This document shows, one piece after another, positions 10,901-21,200 of a stretch of DNA of 64,000 nt; the first letter of the stretch is position 1; each line of letters opens with the position of its first letter. The notes under the pieces were generated by a model, which was not told the DNA's origin, searched no databases, and was given only the letters and a program-made list of their open reading frames with translations. Made by a program: the position numbers and the translations under genes. Location: the NCBI GenBank assembly GCA_032718475.1, contig JAUCBJ010001257.1:1-64000 (forward strand), given 5' to 3'. The DNA is from Nemertoderma westbladi (lineage: Eukaryota > Xenacoelomorpha > Nemertodermatida > Nemertodermatidae).

Positions 10901-12350
10901 GCTATGGGGCTGCAACCAATTGAGGTAGTTTGCGTTCCCTCGGATCTATATAGATCTCGAACCGGGGGTCGCTTGGCTCATCTTCCTCCTGTAACCTACC
11001 CAGGGGGGCCGCGAATCCAGAGGTCTTGGATGATCCAAATCCGTCTGCTTTGGGGGTATCCTGTCTCTATTATATGGAGGCAGGTCCGGCAGCGCCACTC
11101 TAACAGCTCTCTTTCGTCTGCTCCGAGAGTTGCCACCACTTTCACTAGCGTTGGTGGAGTTTCCTTCATCCGACGAAGCATAAGTCCCTCTATTCGGCCT
11201 ATCTCGTCCTGGTCCTCTGTTTGAACCTGACCTTTCCTTCCGCTGATTTTCACTTAATCTTTTTAGAGTGCTATTTTGTTTCGTAAAGCTATGTCAGCTT
11301 CCATGTGCTCGTTTTCCCGCTGTTCGGCTTCCAACTTTATATCATCGGCGCGCTTGCTGGCTTTATTACTCATCTGGTTTGCATCTAACTGCAACTCCAT
11401 TTCTAAGATTTCCTTATCAGCCGCATGCTCCTCCACTTGTTCCCGTCTGTCACGCTCAGCATCTATCTCGTCTAGAACTGCTGCTGATTCAGGGCTAGAG
11501 GGGGCTAAACCCTTTAATCTCCTATGCAGTTCAGCCTCTCCTACTATGGCTATATAGGGTCGTAGGTTTCTGGATATTGCATCCATGTCCTCACCTTCTC
11601 CGGAATCCTCTGAGTCGGTGTTTAGGTTGCCCTGCGCTATGGTTCCCGAACAGTCTATGTCCGCACCTGGGGGGATGGTCAGCCCATGCAGCTTTTCGAG
11701 TGCAAGTCTTGATTGAACTCAGCCACATTGCCATAAACTACAGCGGATAGTTCCTTTGTGCTGCATGGAACCTGGGGAACTTTCAGTTTGTATAGATCTG
11801 CCCATGCCATATCATTAAACCTAAACAACTTATGAAGTTCCGGCTGGGCATGATATAGGTTTATTAGGTAATGTAATTCTTCCCCATAAACTCCTGTTCA
11901 GAAGATACAGTTCCGGTTGCCACTTTCTCCTGGTAACTGTCAATTTCCTCTAGCAGGTAAGCTAGTCTTGCTTGCGGGTGAACAGGAATTGTTTCATCGG
12001 CAATATCCTGCGAAAGGGTGTTGCTAATAGGGGGGTGCAATTCCTCGTTGCTGTTGGGTGAGGGGGCTAACATAATGGGGGATGTGTTCATTACTAGTAG
12101 TGATGGTGAGCTCACTCTAGTTTGGGCAACACTAACTATGGGTGGATCTACATTCAAATTGTCTACAGTCCTTCCAGTAAATTCCCTAGTTCTGATGCGG
12201 GACCTGTCCCAAGATTTCTTGCTGCGGACTGGTGGTGCAACCTGTTCAACAGAGGGGGGAATGTCCATATGGGAGGGGGGGGGGGGGGGGGGCAGCTGTG
12301 ACCCATGGGTGGTAAGCGAAAGGTTCAGTGTCAATATCTGACTCGGACAT
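7994..12350 (-). pseudogene. Decayed BEL/Pao-type LTR retroelement gag region
   Basis: Read on minus from about 12350 downward: a proline-rich N-terminal part (11864-12350), a charged coiled-coil-like stretch (11263-11586), another coiled-coil stretch (9778-10185), then a DUF1759-like core. The core reads KFDGDELKWLPFAEF, then after an in-frame TAG at 9778-9780 SEREKLRYLISSVEG and LKERYG. These are hallmarks of BEL/Pao Gag (F.GD...W..F, then L.YL...L.G.A, then L..RYG). Sequence after the core (VEEICRQLDWLG) is interrupted by a roughly 1-kb insertion and resumes to 7994. Frameshifts and the nonsense codon make it non-functional. No protease, RT or integrase and no LTR pair are seen. Confidence 0.72.
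8288..9534. repeat. 119-bp direct duplication flanking a 1-kb insertion in gag
   Basis: Nearly identical 119-bp segments at 8288-8406 and 9416-9534 are both part of the gag remnant (encoding WLGQKQVYDTTTTLQF on minus). Between them lie a GTCGTC microsatellite (8510-8560) and three or four diverged copies, about 200 bp each, of a non-coding block. The block holds AAGCTGCCAAGTTGAAAATTT, TTTAAGCTGAAACTTGGC, and CCGCTAGAGGGCC followed by ATGTCTGAAA. A G run sits at about 9077-9098. A shorter direct repeat, AAGCATCCATGTTTGAGTTT, brackets the left copy. Confidence 0.75.
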
Positions 12351-12379
12351 GATGGCAAATTAATATAATCTATACACAA

Positions 12380-12964
12380 ATAGTAGGTTACAACCCTAAA
12401 TAAGTGTTAACTACGTATTTGTCCTGTAAAATAAAATAATCAACACCAAGGAAGATATTCTATTTATGCCACCTAGAGAAATAAATAATTTAGCTATTAT
12501 CGTAGATGTAATACTCTCTGCTCCCGCTGGGTGGCTTTATCTTAAATAATTAATATTCTAGAATAGTGTAAAAAATACATTAGAATAATGTAGATTTACG
12601 TCATAAAATGCATGCCTTGGATTGTTGATAATATCTCATAAAAATATTAGAGAAATTTAAAACGGTTTTCAGATTCGGAATGATTACATTTAAAAGACTT
12701 AAAATAAAGTCTACGGTCGATCTATCATCATACCAAATTTCGTAGTATTTTATTGAAATTTGAAAAAAATTAGGGGGGGGGGGGGGGGGCTCCGACCCCC
12801 TAAAGATGGTTGTTGTATTAAAGGTTATGGTGTACATATATGTTGTTAATGTTAATAATTGTTAAATAATAATTATTATTAATATAGATTTACCTTGACC
12901 GGAGGTGTATACAAAAAAAATTATCTAAATTAAATCTAATAAACAAAGTCAAACACGAATTTAA
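12380..12964. other. AT-rich spacer with a G run
   Basis: No gene seen. It contains a G tract at about 12772-12789 and low-complexity AT sequence leading into the palindromic element. Confidence 0.5.
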
Positions 12965-13364
12965 GCACCATATTCGTTAGCAAAAGTTGTATAACAATTT
13001 TCAAAAGTTATATATAAAATGTTCAAAAGTTGTGTTAAAAGCTATATAAAAATTCCTAAAAGTTATATAAACTTCATAAAAGTTATATTTAATAAAAGTT
13101 TTATAGAATGTCAAGAAAATATTCTAGAACACATAATGATAGTAGGCCTATAACATGTAAACTTCTTAAACTTTTATATAGATTTTCGAAATTTTTATAT
13201 AACTTTTAGGAATTTTTATATAACGTTTGCGAATTTTTATATAACATTTGGGATTTTTATATAAATTTTGGGATTTTTATATGGCTTTTAATACAACATT
13301 TGGAAATTTTATATATAACTTTTGAGAATTTTTATATAACTTTTGCTAACGAAAAAAATGGTGC
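12965..13364. mobile_element. Palindromic MITE with TTAA target duplication
   Basis: The 400-bp element has long inverted termini. The left starts GCACCAT.TTCGTTAGCAAAAGTT and the right is its reverse complement ending AACTTTTGCTAACG, a short A run and ATGGTGC. Both sides are flanked by TTAA. The arms are filled with AAAAGTTATATAA-like subterminal repeats in opposite orientation, so the whole element could fold into a hairpin. TTAA duplication is the rule for piggyBac (and Kolobok) families. There is no coding capacity. Confidence 0.8.
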
Positions 13365-13627
13365 TTAACATTAATCGCAATAAATACGTGTAGGTTTACA
13401 TACACCTCCTCCACTCTCGCGCTACAACCAATCGATACTACAACATTTGTACACTTTCTGTATTTTACATTGACTTGAAATAATAATAATATTAGTGCGA
13501 TGTGTTTATTAAATAATTCACTTACCCTTCTCCTAACACTAAAATAACCGCTAACACACAATATTTACGTATCATGCATGGTTAGATAGATAAATACAAC
13601 AAGGAAAGTGGGAGAGGCAGATCTTAG
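13365..13627. other. Non-coding spacer
   Basis: No gene or named element seen between the MITE and the 52-bp array. Confidence 0.4.
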
Positions 13628-15320
13628 AGGGAGGGGGTTGGGATGGATCTGTAGTTGAGAGGTTGCTCTTGCTACCACCGGGGAGGGGGTTGGGATGGAT
13701 CTGTAGTTGAGAGGTTGCTCTTGCTACCACCGGGGAGGGGGTTGGGATGGATCTGTAGTTGAGAGGTTGCTCTTGCTACCACCGGGGAGGGGGTTGGGAT
13801 GGATCTGTAGTTGAGAGGTTGCTCTTGCTACCACCGGGGAGGGGGTTGGGATGGATCTGTAGTTGAGAGGTTGCTCTTGCTACCACCGGGGAGGGGGTTG
13901 GGATGGATCTGTAGTTGAGAGGTTGCTCTTGCTACCACCGGGGAGGGGTTTGGGATGGATCTGTAGTTGAGAGGTTGCTCTTGCTCCCACCGGGGAGGGG
14001 GTTGGGATGGATCTGTAGTTGAGAGGTTGCTCTTGCTACCACCGGGGAGGGGGTTGGGATGGATCTGTAGTTGAGAGGTTGCTCTTGCTACCACCGGGGA
14101 GGGGGTTGGGATGGATCTGTAGTTGAGAGGTTGCTCTTGCTACCACCGGGGAGGGGGTTGGGATGGATCTGTAGTTGAGAGGTTGCTCTTGCTACCACCG
14201 GAGAGGGGGTTGGGATGGATCTGTAGTTGAGAGGTTGCTCTTGCTACCACCGGGGAGGGGGTTGGGATGGATCTGTAGTTGAGAGGTTGCTCTTGCTACC
14301 ACCGGGGAGGGGGTTGGGATGGATCTGTAGTTGAGAGGTTGCTCTTGCTACCACCGGGGAGGGGGTTGGGATGGATCTGTAGTTGAGAGGTTGCTCTTGC
14401 TACCACCGGGGAGGGGTTGGGGATGGATCTGTAGTTGAGAGGTTGCTCTTGCTCCCACCGGGGAGGGGGTTGGGATGGATCTGTAGTTGAGAGGTTGCTC
14501 TTGCTACCACCGGGGAGGGGGTTGGGATGGATCTGTAGTTGAGAGGTTGCTCTTGCTACCACCGGGGAGGGGGTTGGGATGGATCTGTAGTTGAGAGGTT
14601 GCTCTTGCTACCACCGGGGAGGGGGTTGGGATGGATCTGTAGTTGAGAGGTTGCTCTTGCTACCACCGGGGAGGGGGTTGGGATGGATCTGTAGTTGAGA
14701 GGTTGCTCTTGCTACCACCGGGGAGGGGGTTGGGATGGATCTGTAGTTGAGAGGTTGCTCTTGCTACCACCGGGGAGGGGGTTGGGATGGATCTGTAGTT
14801 GAGAGGTTGCTCTTGCTACCACCGGGGAGGGGGTTGGGATGGATCTGTAGTTGAGAGGTTGCTCTTGCTACCACCGGGGAGGGGGTTGGGATGGATCTGT
14901 AGTTGAGAGGTTGCTCTTGCTACCACCGGGGAGGGGGTTGGGATGGATCTGTAGTTGAGAGGTTGCTCTTGCTACCACCGGGGAGGGGGTTGGGATGGAT
15001 CTGTAGTTGAGAGGTTGCTCTTGCTACCACCGGGGAGGGGGTTGGGATGGATCTGTAGTTGAGAGGTTGCTCTTGCTACCACCGGGGAGGGGGTTGGGAT
15101 GGATCTGTAGTTGAGAGGTTGCTCTTGCTACCACCGGGGAGGGGGTTGGGATGGATCTGTAGTTGAGAGGTTGCTCTTGCTACCACCGGGGAGGGGGTTG
15201 GGATGGATCTGTAGTTGAGAGGTTGCTCTTGCTACCACCGGGGAGGGGGTTGGGATGGATCTGTAGTTGAGAGGTTGCTCTTGCTACCACCGGGGAGGGG
15301 TTTGGGGGATCTGTAGTTGA
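13628..15320. repeat. 52-bp tandem satellite, about 32 copies
   Basis: Very homogeneous head-to-tail units containing TTGGGATGGATCTGTAGTTG, then AGAGGTTGCTCTTGCTACCA and CCGGGGAGGG. Rare variants (GCTCCCACC; GGGGTTT/GGTTGGGG) recur 468 bp apart, which is nine units, so a nine-unit block was duplicated. The reading frames on minus are a by-product of the repeat. Confidence 0.97.
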
Positions 15321-15794
15321 ACTGAATTTACATACTTTGTAGCTACAGTAGATGACATTTATACATAAATCGACTACATTAATATATAATACTATCACCA
15401 TAGATAACATAAATATTGACGTAGTCCGCATAATTCGTATCCAAGTGGATCAGCAGTGAGGGCTGCATTGATACAACGTGACTCCACCGAAATTCCAAGT
15501 GCCCCTGTCCCACTCCTCAGTTTCACTTTCATGACAAATTCTGTGACCTATATTTTCCCGAGAATCTTCGAAAGTGCCAGGGCAATCTTCCTTATATAAT
15601 TCGTTCTAAAATCATAACAAACTAGTAATTATCTAAATCTTAACATTATCCACCCAATCCCAATTTACTGTAGTAAACATATTTTGTATATAAACCGCAA
15701 GTACGAATAATTATATTTGATATATTAATAATAGATATTGCCATATTGGGCTAAATAGGAACTGAAATCCTTATAGGCCTACTGTATATAATTG
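15321..15794. other. AT-rich non-coding spacer
   Basis: I see no gene or repeat that I can name. Confidence 0.4.
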
Positions 15795-15985
15795 GATCTC
15801 ATAATAGAGAAACTAATTCCCAAGAACCAAACAGGATTTCAACCAAATACATTAACAATACCTTCCTGCAGTTCAGGTGGACCTCAATAATTCATTCGAC
15901 TCCATCTCCATTGAGGTAAGTCTTGGAAATCCTAAGAGCTTATGGAATACCAGTGTTAAAGCTTTTGCGGCCAAAATGTTCCCTT
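15795..15985 (+). pseudogene. Reverse transcriptase palm fragment
   Basis: Plus-strand fragments KNQTGFQPN, then VDLNNSFDSISIE, then (frame-shifted) EILRAYGIPVLKL correspond to the LINE RT run NQ.GFR.G, then VD...AFDS, then L...GIP. It is short and frame-broken, so dead. Confidence 0.65.
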
Positions 15986-17068
15986 TTTTACACAATGCGT
16001 TGACAAAACCTTAAAAACCCTTAGAACTTTTATAATTTATGAACTGACAGAAACTCACTCCATCCAACCTTTATTCTAAGTATAGAGCCTTATCGTACAC
16101 TCTTAGAGAAGAACAGCTGCCTAGATTACGAAATCATCAGCCATTGGACAGTATTTCTCTTTGTCCCCCTGCCTCTGTGTTACTTACCGTCCAATCAGTA
16201 TACTTCCAACTCTACATCACGCCATAGACTGAATTACTGGATCCCTGGGTTACGGATTGATGGCATGGCTACTGGTTCATGATTGGAGTTTTTCCCGATT
16301 CCATGGATTCTATGACATTCCATGGTGATTCATCCCTTGTTGTACTACTTCAGTGAAAGGAATACGGTAAATCCTTCATTCTGACATTTCTGACTTTGCC
16401 CAAAAGACCATGTGGCTAGATGACTGTCTGTCTAAGAATATGGCTATATGACAAAACACTTACATTATCTCTCTCAACTCTCCGGTAAATGCCACACACC
16501 GCGTCATTTATATTGTTTATATTGTTATAATACTGCGATTTGTAACATATTGATTAATGCTAATAGTTGGAGAATACTTACGATTAACCGGTAGATCTCT
16601 TGGTTTTCATGATTTATTGAGGTAAGCGGAGAGGGGAATACTATTCACAATTGCCTAGCTCAAATAACAGTGGTTTGTATGAGTTTATGCCGTTTCATAG
16701 TCCCCAACGTACGTGAGCTAAATTTCTCCTTATATGCGATTAAAATTGGTGACTGTTGGCAAATTAGCGTGTTTCAGTACTATTGTCAGTGACGTGAGTG
16801 CGAGCGAATAATTATACATCCCTAAATAATGTAAACACTGTGTAGTCTCATGCCCACCCGTTGTAATTAGTATAAGTTTTAGCTCTGCGTGGTATTTAAA
16901 GCGCAGCACCTAAAAGGAACTGTTGGTATTTAACTGAAAATAAACATAGTTTTTGGAGATTATATAGTAAAGATCAATCAAATAATACAAAGTAGCCTAC
17001 ATCTCTCTCTGCCATAGAATCCAGTCTCCCACATCCGGTGGGTCATACGCCGCGCTAGACTGGCTTCT
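15986..17068. other. Non-coding spacer
   Basis: About 1.1 kb with no open frame of note and no recognised repeat; possibly more eroded retroelement. Confidence 0.4.
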
Positions 17069-17334
17069 GCGGTAGTGTCCGAGTGGATATGGCGCCTGAA
17101 CTGCTTACACAATAGTGTTTGGTGGCGCAGGTTCGAATCCGACTAAAGGCTGTAGAAATTTCGCTCTGTTGTGTCCCTAGGCAAGACACTTTAGACATTA
17201 GTGCCTACGTCAACCCAGCGGTATAATGGGAACCTGGCTTTGCTGGGGTAATGATAATAAAAGCGCTTTGAGTATGCCGAGCATAATAAAGCGCTATATA
17301 AATAACCAATATTATTATTTATTATTATTATTAT
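17069..17334 (+). mobile_element. tRNA-derived SINE
   Basis: The head resembles a class II (Leu/Ser-like) tRNA, with box A region GTCCGAGTGGATATGGCGCC and box B GGTTCGAATCC at 17130-17140. It continues into a body with GTGTCCCTAGGCAAGACACT, CCCAGCGGTATAATGGGAAC and AAAGCGCTATATAAATAA and ends in an (ATT)n tail. This plan and tail are typical of tRNA SINEs of marine animals. It is not a functional tRNA gene, since the acceptor arm does not close after the T arm. Confidence 0.85.
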
Positions 17335-17555
17335 ATTTGTACGGGCTGTCAGACATCATAAGACACGTAAATTAACAGGTTAAACTGTTAAAGGTCTAAA
17401 AGCGCGAACAGCGACTATTGCCTCAATTTCTACTTCTCACTTTTGTATTGGATTACGCTTACGTAATGAGGACACCCACTCACTACACTTAAACAACAAC
17501 CAGCGTATACTACGAGAACGTATGGTAGTCGATTATCACCTAGGATTATCCTATT

Positions 17556-17754
17556 TGTGATTCTTACCAACCTGAGAGCAGCAACCCGTACAGGTGTGTT
17601 TTCCTCCGCTTTCGATACGGCAGTACGCATATCGCTCGGCAACGTCCAGGAATGCATCAGCCTCAGACTTGTCTACCTCAGGGTGAGGGAGTTCCCGTCC
17701 AAGGGTCATACAGATGTTTAACAATACAACAGATAATATCAACATAGAGTTCAT
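17556..17754 (-). CDS. Possible first exon of a small secreted Cys-rich peptide
   Basis: From the Met at 17754 the frame opens with a hydrophobic stretch ending CMTLGRE, a plausible signal peptide with cleavage after G/R. It continues into an acidic segment and then four cysteines in the pattern C-x10-C-x2-CC. The frame meets a good splice donor (GTTG followed by GTAAGA) just before a stop, so this looks like exon 1. I find no convincing second exon; the SINE and spacer lie downstream. The family is unknown: it could be a peptide hormone, an antimicrobial or a chance frame. Confidence 0.4.
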
Positions 17755-17775
17755 TTTGTCTAGTTCTAACTTCAA

Positions 17776-18289
17776 CCTGGATTTGTTTTTACTATGTAAA
17801 AGATATACCGATACCGATCTGACTATATCGCTTATCGACTATATCGTCTCAGTTCTTTAATAATCGTAAATCATTATCCGAAGTTGCAATATGTGACTTC
17901 AGTCAATTTTACTGTACTGTACTGTAGGGGGTACCGATAAAGGTGGTTGTGATACGGGAGTAATATACAGATATTGAGGTATTATTAGCCATTTTTATGC
18001 AATAAATTATTTTCCGCGCAGCTCGCCAGTCAGCGAGCGTATTATTGTCTATAGTCTACGGTTACTCAGTGGCGTCGCAGCATCCCATGCGCCCCCCTGC
18101 AAAATTTTGCCTGCGCCCCCTTACAGTGCATTAAAAAGTGAAATTGTAATGCAAGTTGCCAAATCTGGCTTGTCCGTACCACCCCCCCCCCCCCCCCCCC
18201 CCCAACCCCATTACATCAAAAAGTACACAATCTGAATTTATAACATAATATGAATTTCGTTGAAAAATATCTGTGTCTGAGATATGGCA
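17776..18289. other. Spacer with poly(C) tract
   Basis: No gene seen. It holds a C run at about 18180-18203. Confidence 0.5.
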
Positions 18290-21200
18290 GTTTAACTATA
18301 TTAACTAGGGGTCTGCTATATGAACTAGGGGGCCTGCTATATGAACTAGGGGGCCTGCTATATTAACTAGGGGGTCTGCTATATGAACTAGGGGGCCTAC
18401 TATATTAACTAGGGGTCTGCTATATGAACTAGAGGGCCTGCTATATGTACTAGGGGGCCTGCTATATTAACTAGGGGGTCTGCTATATGAACTAGGTGGC
18501 CTACTATATTAACTAGGGGTCTGCTATATGAACTAGGGGGCCTGCTATATTAACTAGGGGGTCTGCTTTATGAACTAGGGGGCCTGTTATATAAAATAGG
18601 GGGCCTGCTATATGAACTAGGGGGCCAGCTATATGAACTAGGGGGCCTGCTATATGAACTAGGGGGCCTGCTATATGAACTAGGAGGCCTACTATATGAA
18701 CTAGGGGGCCTGCTATATGAACTAGAGGGCCTGCTATATGAACTAGGGGGCCTGCTATATTAACTAGGGGGCCTGCTATATTAACTAGGGGGCCTGCTAT
18801 ATGAACTAGGGGGCCTACTATATTAACTAGGGGGCCTGCTATACGAAAACTGTGGGGGCCTGCTATATGAACTAGGGGGCCTGCTATATGAACTAGTGGG
18901 CCTGCTTTATGAACTAGGGGACCTGCTATATGAACTAGGGGACCTACTATATGAACTAGGGGGCCTGCTATATGAACTAGGGGGCCTGCTATATGAATTA
19001 GGGAGGCTACTATATGAACTAGGGGGGCTACTATATTAACTAGGGGGCCTGCTATATGAACTAGGGGGCCTGATATATTAACTAGGGGCTCTGCTATATG
19101 AACTAGTGGGCCTGCTATATGAACTAGGGGGCCTGCTATATGAACTAGTGGGCCTTCTATATGAACTAGTGGGCCTGCTATATGAACTAGTGGGCCTGCT
19201 TTATGAACTAGGGGGCCTGCTATATGAACTAGAGGGCCTGCTATATGAACTAGTGGGCATCCTATATGAACTAGGGGGCCTGCTATATGAACTAGAGGGC
19301 CTGCTATATGAACTAGTGGGCATCCTATATGAACTAGGGGGCCTGTTATATGAACTAGGGGGCCTGTTATATGAACTAGGGGGCCTGTTATATGAACTAG
19401 GGGGCCTGTTATATGAACTAGGGGGCCTGCTATATGAACTAGGGGGCCTGCTATATTAACTAGTGGGCCTGCTATATGAACTAGGGGGCCTGCTATATGA
19501 ACTAGGGGGCCTGCTATATTAACTAGGGGGGCCTGCTATATTAACTAGGGGGCCTGCTATATGAACTAGGGGGCCTGCTATATGAACTAGGGGGCCTGCT
19601 ATATGAACTAGTGGGCCTGCTATATGAACTAGGGGGCCTACTATATTAACTAGGGGGCCTGCTATATGAACTAGGGGGCCTGCTATATGAACTAGGGGGC
19701 CTGCTATATGAACTAGGGGACTGATATATGAACTAGGGGGCCTGTTATATGAACTAGGGGGCCTGTTATATGAACTAGGGGGCCTGTTATATGAACTAGG
19801 GGGCCTGCTATATTAACTAGAGGGCCTGCTATATGAACTGGGGGGCCAGCTATATGAACTAGGGGGCCTGCTATATTAACTAGGGGGCCTGCTATATGAA
19901 CTAGGGGGCCTGCTATATGAACTAGGAGGCCTACTATATTAACTAGGGGGCCTGCTATATGAACTAGAGGGCCTGCTATATGAACTAGGGGGCCTGCTAT
20001 ATTAACTAGGGGGCCTGCTATATTAACTAGGGGGCCTGCTATATGAACTGGGGGGCCTACTATATTAACTAGGGGGCCTTCTATATGAACTAGTGGGCCT
20101 GCTATATGAACTAGGGGGTCTACTATATTAACTAGTGGGCCTGCTTTATGAACTAGGGGGCCAGCTATATGAACTAGAGGACCTACTATATGAACTAGGG
20201 GGCCTGCTATATGAAGTAGAGGACCTGCTATATGAACTAGAGGGCCTTCTATATGAACTAGTGGGCCTGCTATATGAACTAGGGGGTCTACTATATTAAC
20301 TAGTGGGCCTGCTTTATGAACTAGGGGGCCAGCTATATGAACTAGAGGACCTACTATATGAACTAGGGGGCCTGCTATATGAACTAGGGGGGCTGCTATA
20401 TGAACTAGGGGGGCCTGCTATATGAACTAGGGGGGCTGCTATATTAACTAGGGGGCCTGCTATATGAACTAGGGGGGCTGCTATATGAACTAGGGGGCCT
20501 GCTATATGAACTAGGGGGGCTGCTATATGAACTAGGGGGGCCTGCTATATGAACTAGGGGGGCTGCTATATTAACTAGGGGGCCTGCTATATGAACTAGG
20601 GGGCCTGCTATATGAACTAGGGGGGCTGCTATATGAACTAGTGGGCCTGCTATATGAACTAGGGGGCCAGCTATATGAACTAGAGGACCTACTATATGAA
20701 CTAGGGGGCCTGCTATATGAACTAGGGGGGCTGCTATATGAACTAGGGGGGCCTGCTATATGAACTAGGGGGCCTGCTATATGAACTAGGGGGCCAGCTA
20801 TATGAACTAGAGGACCTACTATATGAACTAGGGGGCCTGCTATATGAACTAGGGGGGCTGCTATATGAACTAGGGGGGCCTGCTATATGAACTAGGGGGG
20901 CTGCTATATTAACTAGGGGGCCTGCTATATGAACTAGGGGGCCTGCTATATGAACTAGGGGGGCTGCTATATGAACTAGTGGGCCTGCTTTATGAACTAG
21001 GGGGCCTGCTATATGAACTAGGGGGCCTACTATATTAACTAGGTGGCCTGCTATATGAACTAGGGGGCCTGCTATATGAACTAGGGGGTGCCTGCTATAT
21101 GAAGTAGAGGACCTGCTATATGAACTAGAGGGCCTTCTATATGAACTAGTGGGCCTGCTATATGAACTAGGGGGTCTACTATATTAACTAGTGGGCCTGC

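Noticed and set aside
13628-15320. Could a regular 52-bp array be a CRISPR locus?
   Set aside because: There are no unique spacers; the whole period is repeated and the context is eukaryotic.
17069-17145. Functional tRNA gene
   Set aside because: Boxes A and B are present but the acceptor stem does not pair and the sequence continues into a SINE body with an ATT tail.
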